Assembly: GCF_030296555.1 (NCBI RefSeq)
Contig: NZ_AP027728.1
Location: 186,001 to 250,000, forward strand
DNA: 64,000 nucleotides
Origin: Microbacterium suwonense
GTDB taxonomy: Bacteria > Actinomycetota > Actinomycetes > Actinomycetales > Microbacteriaceae
Direction of reading: 5' to 3'
Positions 19,042-27,246 of the stretch are shown piece after piece. Positions within the stretch are counted from its first letter, which is position 1. Every line of letters starts with the position of its first letter. The translations under genes were made by a program, and so were the position numbers. The notes under the pieces are model-generated. The model made no database searches, was not told the DNA's origin, and worked only from the letters and a program-made list of their open reading frames with translations.

Positions 19042-19842
19042 CTATGCCATCGCAGGCTTCGTTCGTGCTGCGCGGAGTCCATTGAGGATGACGATGACCT
19101 CGGCGATCTCGTGTACGAGAACCACGGCGGCAAGCCCAAGTACGCCGAACATGGCAAGGGGTAGGAGCACGACGATAATCAGGAGCGACAGGATGATGTT
19201 CTGGTTGATGATGCGCCGCCCGCGGCGGGCGTGTTCGATTGCGCGGGGGATGAGGCGGAGGTCATGGCCGGTGAACGCGATGTCGGCGGATTCGATCGCG
19301 GCATCCGAGCCGGTCGCACCCATCGCGATGCCGATGTCGGCAGCGGCTAGGGCGGGGGCATCGTTGATGCCGTCGCCGATCATCGCGACCGGCCCCGCCT
19401 GGGAGAGTTCGCTGATCGCTGTCGCCTTGTCTTCGGGGCGGAGTTCGGCGCGCACGTCGTCGATCCCTGCCTGCGCGGCGAGAGCCCTCGCGGTGCGGGC
19501 GTTGTCGCCGGTCAGCATGGTGACACCGATGCCCTGACGAGTGAGCGTGCGGATGACCTCGGGAACTTCTGGGCGCAGCTCGTCACGGACACCGATCGCG
19601 GCGACCGGCGTGCCGTCACGATGCAAGATCACGACCGTCATGCCCTGCTCCTCCAAACCCGCGACCTGGCCCCCGAGGGTGCCCGGGTCGAGCCAGCGCG
19701 GACTGCCCACGGTGATTCTCGATCCGTCGACGTTTCCCTCGATGCCATGCCCCGCCTGCTCGTTCACATCGACGGCGGCGCTGGCTTCGGGCGCTGTCGC
19801 GGTGATCGCCGCGGCCAGGGGTGGGTGCTGTGGTGCTCTAGA
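19042..19842 (-). pseudogene. cadA-type P-type ATPase, C-terminal fragment
   Basis: C-terminal third of the heavy-metal P1B ATPase whose N-terminal and middle parts are at 24544-25326 and 22281-22608. It carries the end of the ATP-binding domain (GHGIEGNVDG), the hinge TGDNARTARALA and GDGINDAPALA, and two last membrane helices. It is cut off by the IS481-family insertion at TCTAGA (19837-19842). Even after removal of the insertion the frame is off by one base: CACCCACCCCTGG needs one more C for the family sequence EHHSTHPLAAAITATAPEAS, so one G is missing in the GGGG run near 19820. Confidence 0.88.
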
Positions 19843-19951
19843 TGTGATGTCCAGGGACGTTGTTCTGGCCCCCGCCCGTAATGACACCGTGCCGATTCAA
19901 GAAGTATCTGTCCAGACCGCTTGCCATTGAAGGCATGTTAGAGTTTGGGGC

Positions 19952-20017
19952 ATGTCGAGTCCCGAATCAGACAGGTCAGGGGTTGTCGGTCACACCGCCA
20001 GCCCCTTGAACCACTAG
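19952..20017 (+). CDS. cmx leader peptide
   Basis: A 21-codon ORF (MSSPESDRSGVVGHTASPLN and a final His) ends 103 bp before cmx and directly before a perfect hairpin at 20023-20045. Short leader ORFs before chloramphenicol-export genes act in drug-inducible attenuation, so stalled ribosomes here could change folding of the cmx leader. Function is inferred from position and structure. Confidence 0.55.
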   Translation: MSSPESDRSGVVGHTASPLNH

Positions 20018-20022
20018 TTACG

Positions 20023-20045
20023 ACGCCCACGATCTGTGTGGGCGT
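20023..20045 (+). promoter_or_regulatory. Attenuator-like hairpin in the cmx leader
   Basis: Perfect 8-bp stem ACGCCCAC/GTGGGCGT (20023-20030/20038-20045) with a 7-base loop, 5 bp after the leader-peptide stop. No U-run follows, so it fits translational attenuation rather than termination. The cmx ribosome site (GGAG near 20112) is further downstream. Confidence 0.5.
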
Positions 20046-20120
20046 ATGTCTGGCGTACCCGGGGCGCTGGCCGTGGTGACAAGAAGAACCATTTCTTGAT
20101 CTCACACCTCGGAGTACTCG

Positions 20121-21296
20121 ATGCCTTTTGCCCTCTACATGCTTGCCCTGGCGGTCTTCGTCATGGGCACTTCAGAATTCATGCTCGCGGGATTGCTCCC
20201 CGCGATCGCGACCGAACTTGACGTCTCGGTCGGCACTGCGGGCCTGCTGACCTCCGCATTCGCAGTCGGTATGGTCGTCGGCGCGCCAGTGATGGCGGCA
20301 TTCGCTCGCCGTTGGCCACCGCGGCTCACATTGATCGTTTGCCTTCTCGTGTTCGCGGGAAGCCACGTCATCGGAGCGATGACACCAGTGTTCTCTCTCC
20401 TGCTCATCACCCGGGTGCTCAGCGCTCTCGCAAACGCAGGATTCCTCGCCGTAGCACTGAGCACGGCCACTACCCTCGTGCCAGCGAACCAGAAGGGGCG
20501 TGCACTGTCGATCCTGCTCTCCGGCACGACGATCGCAACCGTCGTGGGCGTCCCCGCCGGGGCACTGCTCGGCACAGCGCTGGGCTGGCGAACGACGTTC
20601 TGGGCGATCGCCATCCTCTGTATTCCCGCGGCCGTTGGAGTCATTCGTGGCGTCACGAACAATGTTGGTCGGAGCGAGACTAGCGCGACCTCACCAAGGC
20701 TCCGTGTCGAGCTCAGCCAGTTGGCGACGCCGCGGCTCATCCTGGCCATGGCACTCGGAGCGCTGATCAACGGAGGGACCTTTGCGGCATTCACCTTCCT
20801 GGCACCCATCGTGACCGAGACCGCGGGCTTGGCCGAAGCGTGGGTGTCCGTCGCGCTGGTGATGTTCGGCATCGGATCGTTCCTTGGCGTCACGATCGCA
20901 GGACGACTATCAGATCAACGACCTGGCCTCGTGCTCGCAGTCGGCGGACCGCTATTGCTGACAGGCTGGATCGTGTTGGCAGTGGTCGCATCTCATCCCG
21001 TTGCGCTTATCGTCCTCGTCCTCGTTCAGGGATTCCTGTCGTTCGGCGTCGGCAGTACTCTGATCACGCGTGTGCTGTATGCAGCATCGGGTGCGCCAAC
21101 GATGGGCGGTTCGTACGCAACCGCAGCATTGAATATCGGAGCTGCAGCGGGGCCCGTGCTTGGTGCGCTCGGGCTCGCGACCGGGCTGGGGCTGCTCGCG
21201 CCGGTTTGGGTCGCTTCGGTGCTGACAGCGATCGCTCTCGTCATCATGCTTCTCACCAGACGCGCGCTTACGAAGACCGCGGCGGAGGCCAATTGA
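20121..21296 (+). CDS. cmx: Chloramphenicol exporter Cmx (MFS)
   Basis: A 391-aa major facilitator superfamily drug exporter with 12 predicted helices. The N-terminus MPFALYMLALAVFVMGTSEF and the motif GTTIATVVGVPAGALLG match the corynebacterial Cmx chloramphenicol exporter as I know it, almost residue for residue. It should export chloramphenicol across the cytoplasmic membrane. ATG 20121 has GGAG upstream. The stop overlaps the transposase start (TGATG), so resistance and transposase are translationally coupled. Expression is probably controlled by the upstream leader peptide and hairpin. Confidence 0.94.
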   Translation: MPFALYMLALAVFVMGTSEFMLAGLLPAIATELDVSVGTAGLLTSAFAVGMVVGAPVMAAFARRWPPRLTLIVCLLVFAGSHVIGAMTPVFSLLLITRVLSALANAGFLAVALSTATTLVPANQKGRALSILLSGTTIATVVGVPAGALLGTALGWRTTFWAIAILCIPAAVGVIRGVTNNVGRSETSATSPRLRVELSQLATPRLILAMALGALINGGTFAAFTFLAPIVTETAGLAEAWVSVALVMFGIGSFLGVTIAGRLSDQRPGLVLAVGGPLLLTGWIVLAVVASHPVALIVLVLVQGFLSFGVGSTLITRVLYAASGAPTMGGSYATAALNIGAAAGPVLGALGLATGLGLLAPVWVASVLTAIALVIMLLTRRALTKTAAEAN

Positions 21297-22285
21297 TGAC
21301 CCATCCGAACGCTCTTCTCACTCCTCGTGCCCGTCTCCGGTTAGCTCGGCTGATTGTCGAAGACGGCTATCCGGCCACGATCGCCGCAAAGATGTTCATG
21401 GTCTCCCCGATCACTGCCCGGAAATGGGCAGGCCGCTACCGGGAAGAGGGTGAGTTTGGGATGCAGGATCGCTCCAGCAAGCCGCACCGGATCCCAGGCA
21501 GGACGCCCGAGCATGTCAAGAAGAAGATCATCAACCTGCGCTGGCGGCTTCGACTGGGGCCAGCCCAGATCGCTGCGCGACTTGGTCTCTCGACGTCGAC
21601 TGTTCACGCGGTCCTCGTCCGTTGCCGCGTGAACCGCCTCTCGCATATCGATCGTGTCACTGGCGAGCCATTGCGGCGATATGAGCATCCTCATCCGGGA
21701 TCGTTGATTCATGTCGATGTCACGAAGTTCGGCAACATCCCCGACGGCGGTGGACATCGTTACGTAGGTCGGCAGCAAGGCGCACGGAACAAGCTCGCGA
21801 CTCCGGGATTACCACGAGGAAAAGATCACAAGCCGCGCACCGGGACGGCGTTCGTTCACACAGTCATCGACGACCACTCCCGCGTCGCATACGCAGAAAT
21901 CTGGTCGGATGAGCAGGCGAGCACAGCGGTGGGAGTTCTCGAACGCGCCGTGGCCTGGTTCGCCGAACGAGGCGTGACCGTCGAGCGAGTCCTATCCGAC
22001 AACGGGTCGGCATACAGATCCCACGCATGGAGGGACTTCTGCGCTCGGCTCGGCATCCGACACAAGCGGACACGCCCCTACCGGCCGCAGACGAACGGGA
22101 AGATCGAGCGATTCCACCGCACGCTCGGGGACGGCTGGGCCTATGCCAGGTTTTACGGTTCAGAGGCCGAACGACGCCTGGCGCTGCCCGGCTGGCTCCA
22201 CTTCTACAACCACCACCGACACCACTCTGCGATTGGCGGCGTACCCTTCGACCGACTCAACAACGTCCCTGGACATCACATCTAG
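21296..22285 (+). CDS. IS481-family transposase
   Basis: A 329-aa DDE transposase: N-terminal helix-turn-helix domains (ARLIVEDGYPATIAAKMFMV, LGPAQIAARLGLSTSTVHAV) and an rve-type integrase core with DVTKFGNI, DNGSAYRSHAW and NGKIERFHRTL holding the Asp-Asp-Glu triad. The start is ATG 21296, inside the cmx stop (TGATG); a long in-frame extension to 20840 is only antisense-like read-through within cmx. The stop TAG (22283-22285) lies in the duplicated target TCTAGA, outside the element itself. Confidence 0.93.
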   Translation: MTHPNALLTPRARLRLARLIVEDGYPATIAAKMFMVSPITARKWAGRYREEGEFGMQDRSSKPHRIPGRTPEHVKKKIINLRWRLRLGPAQIAARLGLSTSTVHAVLVRCRVNRLSHIDRVTGEPLRRYEHPHPGSLIHVDVTKFGNIPDGGGHRYVGRQQGARNKLATPGLPRGKDHKPRTGTAFVHTVIDDHSRVAYAEIWSDEQASTAVGVLERAVAWFAERGVTVERVLSDNGSAYRSHAWRDFCARLGIRHKRTRPYRPQTNGKIERFHRTLGDGWAYARFYGSEAERRLALPGWLHFYNHHRHHSAIGGVPFDRLNNVPGHHI

Positions 22286-22608
22286 AGCAGCCGCCCACTC
22301 CAGAGCCTGAGTTTCGGTGACGCCGTCTGCGGTAAGCACCGCGGTCACGGCGGGTTCGTTTCGGGTAAGTGTGCCGGTCTTGTCGACAGCGATGTGGCGG
22401 ATCGTGCCGAACCGTTCGAATGCGGCGCCGGATTTGATGATCACACCGAACTTGCTCGCCGAACCGATCGCAGCAACCACCGTCAGTGGCACAGAGATCG
22501 CCAGCGCGCACGGTGACGCTGCCACGAGCACGACGAGGGCACGGGTGATCCAGAGTTCCGGGTCGCCGAACAGTGAACCGATAAGCGCAACCAACGCGGC
22601 GAGAACTA
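22281..22608 (-). pseudogene. cadA-type P-type ATPase, middle fragment
   Basis: Middle segment of the interrupted heavy-metal ATPase: membrane helix LVALIGSLFGDPELWITRAL, the ion-binding CPC-type helix LVAASPCALAIS (here Ser-Pro-Cys) and the phosphorylation motif DKTGTLT. It ends at the IS481-family target TCTAGA on one side and at the IS5-family target TA on the other. In silico removal of the IS5-family element joins VPGVL to VLAALVALIG with no frame change. Confidence 0.9.
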
Positions 22609-23499
22609 GGGCGTGTCTGACAATTGCTGGGTCCAGGCGATGACGGCGTTGAGGACGACTGCGGCGCGGTAGACGATGGCGTGCTTGTCGTAGCGGGTGG
22701 CAAGTCCGCGCCATTGCTTCATGCGGCAGTAGTTGCGTTCGATCACGTTCCGGTGGCGGTAGTCCGCGTCATCAAGGCCGACAGGCCGGCCGCCACGTGA
22801 GCCGCGTCGCTGGCGGTGGCCTTTCTGGTCGTCGGGTTCGGGGATCACGGCTCTGATTCCGCGGGTGCGGAGGTGACCGCGGATCGCGCGCGAGGAGTAT
22901 GCCTTGTCGCCGCGGACGGCGTCCGGTCGGGTGCGTGGCCTACCGCGATCTCGTTCGACCCGCAGTTGCGCCATCAGCGGCAGGAACATCGGTGAGTCCC
23001 CGGCCTGTCCCGGCGTGATCAAGGTCACCAGCGGGAGTCCGTTGCCGTCGACGAGTTGATGGATCTTCGTAGAGAGGCCGCCGCGGGAGCGGCCGATGCC
23101 GTGATCAGGCGGCTCGAGCCTCGGATTCGTGTAATTTGATCCAGCCCCTGTGAGGCGGGTGGTGTTCGTAGCGTGCTGGTGCGTGCGGGCGATCGTGGAA
23201 TCTACCGATATCGACCAGTCCACCATCCCGGCGGCATCCGCCGCAGCGATGACCTTCGCCAGCACCCGATCCCAGATGCCCTCCGTCGCCATCCGATGGT
23301 GCCAGGTCCAGACCGTCTGCCAGGGCCCGAACACCGCCGGGAGATCCCGCCACGCGATCCCCGTTCGATACCGGTACACGATGCCTTCGACCATGAGCCG
23401 CGCATCCGCGAACGGCCTACCCTTACGCCCCGTCGGACGCGGCAGCATCCCCTCAATCAACGACCACTGAGCATCCGAGAGCTTCTGAAACCGCGACAC
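22606..23499 (-). CDS. IS5-family transposase
   Basis: A 297-aa DDE transposase of the IS5 family: N-terminal LSDAQWSLIEGMLPRP domain, then SVDSTIARTHQHA (Asp), VRGDKAYSSRAIR (Asp) and NVIERNYCRMKQWRGLATRYD (Glu with the family Y-R-K-type signature). Start is GTG 23499, 12 bp after the aph(6) stop and in the same direction. The reading frame leaves the element at CCC and ends at TAG, in which T and A come from the target duplication and G from flanking cadA DNA (22606-22608). Confidence 0.93.
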   Translation of the reverse strand: MSRFQKLSDAQWSLIEGMLPRPTGRKGRPFADARLMVEGIVYRYRTGIAWRDLPAVFGPWQTVWTWHHRMATEGIWDRVLAKVIAAADAAGMVDWSISVDSTIARTHQHATNTTRLTGAGSNYTNPRLEPPDHGIGRSRGGLSTKIHQLVDGNGLPLVTLITPGQAGDSPMFLPLMAQLRVERDRGRPRTRPDAVRGDKAYSSRAIRGHLRTRGIRAVIPEPDDQKGHRQRRGSRGGRPVGLDDADYRHRNVIERNYCRMKQWRGLATRYDKHAIVYRAAVVLNAVIAWTQQLSDTP

Positions 23500-24543
23500 G
23501 TGTCAAGTGTCTCAGCCCGCACGCTCAACCTTTCCGGAACCCACCGAGGGGGCGAGAGCGTCGTCTACCGTTTTGGCGGACGTGCTGATGGCGGCATGTC
23601 CGTCCTCGATGTCCCACAGCGTGTTCTGCAGCAGGCGAGCAACCGTCCACCCGGCTGCACGACCACGGTCGAGGTCGAGCATCTCGGTGAGGATGTCGAA
23701 GCGTCGTCGCACGATGCGTGGCGCCTCGGTGAGGGTGTCATCGGTGCTCCACCCGCTGTCCAGCGCAGGCCAAAGATCGAACCCAGGATCGCCAACGAGA
23801 GGCTCCGGATCGATCGCCAGCCATGGTTCGCGGTCGGCTGCGAGGACATTGCCATAGTGCAAATCCCAGTGCAGCAGGTGATGTCCGGGCGCGGCTTCAA
23901 GATCGGTGACTCTGCTCATCCATCGACGGAGCCGAGCCCGGTCGTCACGTTCAAGTGCTGTCATTGCTGCGGGCGCGTCGTCAAGCATCCCAGAGAGGAT
24001 CGTCTGGAGTTGAGGAAGCCCGTCGGGCGCAGGCGCGCTATGCAAGCGCGCTAGAAGCGACCCGACCACACGAACAGCGTCGTCGTCATTCTCGACGACC
24101 TCGAGGGTGCGATCGGCATGGAGGCGCTCGAGGAGCATTGCGCCCCGGCCGCGGTCGCTGTCCAAGAGGCGAACTATCCCTCGGCCGTTCCATCGGACGA
24201 GACCGATGATCGCCGCCGTGGTCTCGGCCCGCGGTACCTGCAACTTCAACGCTGCCCGTGTCCCATCGGCGCGACGCACCGGCACGACAACCCCCGCTTC
24301 CCCCGATCGGACCGCACCTTCCGCTCGAAGCTCCCACTTTTGAAGGAGGTCGCCTGCGACCGACGACAACATACTCGCCCATTCGCGGGTCACGTCATTG
24401 CCTGTCACGAAAGCACTGAGAACGCTCGCCGGAACAACGAACTCTCGATCTCGGCCCATGCTCAACAGTTCACCACAGAGCGCCACGCCGCCGACCCCAA
24501 CGGCCACCACGGCCCATAACTACGCCAATTGTCAGACACGCCC
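22609..24543. mobile_element. IS5-family element carrying aph(6)
   Basis: A 1935-bp insertion with perfect 18-bp terminal inverted repeats GGGCGTGTCTGACAATTG (22609-22626 and 24526-24543, inverted), flanked by TA on both sides (22607-22608, 24544-24545); the target reads CTAA, fitting the YTAR preference of the IS427 group. Inside are the transposase and an upstream aminoglycoside kinase gene, both leftward. It is an IS with a passenger resistance gene, not a composite transposon, because only one copy of the IS ends is present. Confidence 0.93.
23512..24459 (-). CDS. aph(6): Streptomycin 6-phosphotransferase, APH(6) family
   Basis: A 315-aa aminoglycoside O-phosphotransferase that phosphorylates and inactivates streptomycin. 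It shows the kinase motifs LLHWDLHYGNVL (catalytic Asp and Asn) and AIDPEPLVGDPGFDLWP (metal-binding Asp), and the APH(6) signatures GAVRSGEAGVVVPV, ADGTRAALKLQVPR and WTVARLLQNTLWDIEDG found in Streptomyces streptomycin kinases. ATG 24459 gives the family's usual length; the longer in-frame start at 24510 lies almost at the IS end. It is a passenger of the IS5-family element and runs in front of its transposase. Confidence 0.92.
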   Translation of the reverse strand: MGRDREFVVPASVLSAFVTGNDVTREWASMLSSVAGDLLQKWELRAEGAVRSGEAGVVVPVRRADGTRAALKLQVPRAETTAAIIGLVRWNGRGIVRLLDSDRGRGAMLLERLHADRTLEVVENDDDAVRVVGSLLARLHSAPAPDGLPQLQTILSGMLDDAPAAMTALERDDRARLRRWMSRVTDLEAAPGHHLLHWDLHYGNVLAADREPWLAIDPEPLVGDPGFDLWPALDSGWSTDDTLTEAPRIVRRRFDILTEMLDLDRGRAAGWTVARLLQNTLWDIEDGHAAISTSAKTVDDALAPSVGSGKVERAG

Positions 24544-25326
24544 TAACACCCCTGGCACGAGTGGGCGGGCGATCCGGTCCGCGAGGCGGGCACGGTCACC
24601 CTTCTCGGCCTGCGCCTGCTCGACCAGCTCCACGATCGTGGTCAACGAGTTATCGGTCCCCGCGGCGGTCGTCTCAATTTCCAGCGCGCCTGAGGCGTTG
24701 ATTGCACCCGCGGACACGATGTCGCCCGGTTCGACTTCGACGGGGATCGACTCGCCCGTGATCGCCGAGGTGTCCAGGCTGGAGCGACCGGACCGAACGA
24801 CCCCATCGGTCGCGACGCGCTCCCCAGGGCGCACGAGCAGGAGCTGCCCGACGGCGAGATCTTTTGCCGGAACCTCGACCGAGGTGCCGTCCCTGCGGAT
24901 TGTTGCAGTCTCAGGGACAAGTTTCAACAGGGCCCGCAGTCCGCCGCGGGCTCGGTCCATCGCCTTGTCCTCCAGGGCTTCGGCGATCGAGTAGAGGAAT
25001 GCAAGCGCGGCGGCTTCCTCGACATAGCCGAGGATCACAGCGCCGACCGCGCTGATCGTCATCAGAAGGCTGATGCTCAACTTGCCCTTGAACAGTTTGC
25101 GAATCGCCCCTGGTGTGAACGTCGAGGCGCCCAGCAGCAGGCCGATCCAGAACAGCATCTGCGCCGCGACCTCGGCCCCAGACCACTCGCAGATCAGACC
25201 CGCGAAGAACGCGACGCCAGAGAAGACCGGAACCATGATCCCGCGGTCTTTCCACCACGGCGAATCGTGGTGGACGTCTTCGTCGACCGCTGGCCCGCCG
25301 ACCGCGGTGTTGATGGGTGCGCTCAT
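24544..25326 (-). pseudogene. cadA-type heavy-metal P1B ATPase, N-terminal fragment
   Basis: N-terminal part of a cadmium/zinc/lead-type P1B ATPase. From ATG 25326 it has no cysteine metal-binding domain but two to three helices (MVPVFSGVAFFAGLICEW, AAQMLFWIGLLLGASTF), then the actuator-domain motif DTSAITGESIPVEVE. It stops after VPGVL where the IS5-family element inserted. The start overlaps the cmtR stop (ATGA), so a cadmium regulator-pump operon is clear. Joining 24544-25326, 22281-22606 and 19042-19836 gives about 634 aa, normal for the family, except for one missing base near 19820. As given the pump is dead. Confidence 0.92.
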
Positions 25327-25682
25327 GCGCTTGCCCCCGCCCCGCAGCAGCCCGGCACGGTGCACGACGTGTCCACGCACGGAGCATTATCGTCCACGGC
25401 GAGCGTCACGTCCACGAGCGAATTGAGCGCAGCAGCTAGGTGCGGGTCTGCGATCTCATACCGGGTCTGCCTTCCCTCGGGCTCGGCCACCACGATGCCA
25501 CAGTCACGCAGGCACGTCAGATGGTTCGAGACATTCGACCGGGTCAGCTCCAGCTCGCGTGACAGCACGGCAGGATAGCTGGGGCCGCCGAGCAGTGTCA
25601 TGAGGATGCGGGAGCGCGTCGGGTCGGCCATGGCTCGACCGAGCCGGTTCATGACGTCGAGACGGGAAGCAATGGTCAGCAT
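25323..25682 (-). CDS. cmtR: CmtR-type cadmium/lead-sensing repressor
   Basis: A 119-aa ArsR/SmtB-family winged-helix repressor. The recognition region is LELTRSNVSNHLTCLRDCG. Cys57, Cys61 and Cys102 occupy exactly the Cd(II)/Pb(II) ligand positions of mycobacterial CmtR. It should release its operator when cadmium or lead binds and so induce the following ATPase gene, whose start it overlaps (ATGA). Start chosen at ATG 25682 because the long upstream frame is non-coding. An inverted repeat lies 10 bp upstream. Confidence 0.92.
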   Translation of the reverse strand: MLTIASRLDVMNRLGRAMADPTRSRILMTLLGGPSYPAVLSRELELTRSNVSNHLTCLRDCGIVVAEPEGRQTRYEIADPHLAAALNSLVDVTLAVDDNAPCVDTSCTVPGCCGAGASA

Positions 25683-25691
25683 GTACTGATC

Positions 25692-25709
25692 ATACAGTGG
25701 CAGCTGTAT
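25692..25709. promoter_or_regulatory. CmtR-like operator
   Basis: ATACAGTGGCAGCTGTAT: perfect 6-bp inverted repeat with a 6-bp spacer, directly in front of cmtR. An ArsR-family operator of this size at this place suggests autoregulation of cmtR-cadA. Confidence 0.65.
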
Positions 25710-25761
25710 AAGAGAAATTGGTGACTCTTGCTTCAATACAATGACTGGATTTGTTCCTCGC

Positions 25762-27246
25762 TTAGCCAACCATGCGACCCGTGGTGTCGAAGAGTGCCAG
25801 CTCGTCGGGGTGCAATTGATGCTGGCAGACGAACGAGCGATCCTTGATGCGCCAGAGCCCCTGTCCCACGCCGAGCCCGGGCAGTAACTTCTGCTCGGTT
25901 CCGGTGAGCCCGAGTGTTCCGGCTGTGACGCCGAGCTGGTCGGATTCCTGTCGATAGATGATTCTCGTCTCGGCGTTGGCCAGCAGACTGTTAGCAAGGG
26001 CGCGCATCGCGGAGCCTTGGTCGCCGACGTTCTCCAGGTCGGTCAGCTTGTGGAAGATCAGCATATTCGCGATCCCATAGTGACGAGCGAGCCTCCAGTG
26101 GGCATCCATCCTTCGCAGCAGTGCTGGGTGAGACATGAGCCGCCACGCTTCGTCGTAGATGCACCAGCGTTGCCCGCCATTGGGATCGAGCAGGGCAGAC
26201 TCCATCCACGCAGAGGAGCAGGTCATGAGCACCGAGATCAGCGTGGAGTTCTCGGTCACCCGTGAAAGGTCGAGTGAGATCATCGGCAACGTCGGATCGA
26301 ACGTCACAGTCGACGGGCCGTCGAAGAGCCCGGCGAGATCTCCCGCAACAAGCCTTCGGAGTGCGTGCCCGACGAGCCGCCCGTCCTCCGCGAGCCTGCC
26401 GTCAGGGTCTGCGTGCGGGGTGGGGGCGAGGATGTGCTCGACAACCATTGGAAGGATCGGTACATCGTTACTGCGCACGACCTCGGTCAGCGCGGTATCG
26501 ATCGCCGTGTGCTCCAGCGGGGTGAGGGGTCGAGTAAGAACCGTTTCAGCGAGTGCACCGATCAGGTCGCGGCGCCGAGACGCGACGGTGGACGCCCAGC
26601 TCTCGTCGCTCATGCCAGAGGGGCGGTAGCCCTCGTCGAGAGGGTTGAGCCGTGTGGCAAGCCCGTGCCCGAGCACGATTGCACGCCCGCCGACGGCCTC
26701 GGCGACGGCCGTGTGTTCGCCCTTCGGGTCACCTGGCACGTAGACGCGGCGCCCGAATGGGAGGGACCGTGTGTAGAGGCTCTTTGCCAAGCTGGACTTC
26801 CCGGAGCCTACGATGCCCGCGAGCACGAGATTCGGGGCGGTGATGATGCCGCGGGCGTACAGCACCCACGGGTCGTAAACGAACGAGCCGCCCGAATACA
26901 GGTCCTGACCGACGAAGACGCCATCGGAACCGAGCCCGCCCTCGGCGAGGAATGGGTACGCCCCTGCGAGAGTGGCAGAGGTGTCCTGATGTCGGGGGAG
27001 ACGGAACCTGCCTGGTGAACGTAGCTGAGCCGGGCCAGGTTCCCCAGCGGCGGGAAGATACGACGTGCCCCGACGCTCAGCCAGCTCGGCGAGATACTTG
27101 GCGCGCGTTTCTTCGCGTTCAGAGTGCTGCTGCTCGGTCTGTAGCTTTGCGGCCGCATTTTGACGCTGCTTACGCACTCGACGCTTCTCGGAGGCTGGAG
27201 CAACGAGGACCGCCGTATGGAGCCGCTCGGTGTCATCCCGGTTCAT
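25762..27246 (-). CDS. VirB4/TraE-type conjugation ATPase
   Basis: A 494-aa VirB4-like ATPase of the type IV secretion channel. Walker A is AGIVGSGKSSLAKSL, Walker B CIYDEAWRLMSHP, with the following QESDQLGVTAGTLGLT region typical of actinobacterial VirB4 proteins. The N-terminus (to about residue 60) is a charged helix. It energises pilus or channel assembly in the membrane complex. ATG 27246 overlaps the stop of the preceding gene (ATGA). The gene ends 80 bp before the cmtR promoter, where the cadmium cargo was inserted. Confidence 0.9.
   Translation of the reverse strand: MNRDDTERLHTAVLVAPASEKRRVRKQRQNAAAKLQTEQQHSEREETRAKYLAELAERRGTSYLPAAGEPGPAQLRSPGRFRLPRHQDTSATLAGAYPFLAEGGLGSDGVFVGQDLYSGGSFVYDPWVLYARGIITAPNLVLAGIVGSGKSSLAKSLYTRSLPFGRRVYVPGDPKGEHTAVAEAVGGRAIVLGHGLATRLNPLDEGYRPSGMSDESWASTVASRRRDLIGALAETVLTRPLTPLEHTAIDTALTEVVRSNDVPILPMVVEHILAPTPHADPDGRLAEDGRLVGHALRRLVAGDLAGLFDGPSTVTFDPTLPMISLDLSRVTENSTLISVLMTCSSAWMESALLDPNGGQRWCIYDEAWRLMSHPALLRRMDAHWRLARHYGIANMLIFHKLTDLENVGDQGSAMRALANSLLANAETRIIYRQESDQLGVTAGTLGLTGTEQKLLPGLGVGQGLWRIKDRSFVCQHQLHPDELALFDTTGRMVG

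Larger units (their letters stand above)
19843..22280. mobile_element. IS481-family element carrying cmx
   Basis: A 2438-bp insertion in cadA. The ends are perfect 22-bp inverted repeats starting TGTGATGTCCAGGGACGTTG and it is flanked by the 6-bp direct repeat TCTAGA (19837-19842 and 22281-22286), matching the NCTAGN target known for IS481. Inside are a leader peptide, the chloramphenicol exporter gene cmx and an IS481-type transposase, all rightward. Cmx with this kind of transposase resembles the corynebacterial transposon Tn5564 (from memory). Confidence 0.93.

Noticed and set aside
19921..19944. cmx promoter TTGCCA plus TAGAGT
   Set aside because: The two boxes are only 12 bp apart, too close for a sigma-A promoter, so no promoter was called.
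20840..21295. N-terminal extension of the IS481-family transposase frame
   Set aside because: It overlaps cmx in another frame and is Arg-rich; the TGATG overlap at 21294-21298 and family N-terminus fix the start at 21296.
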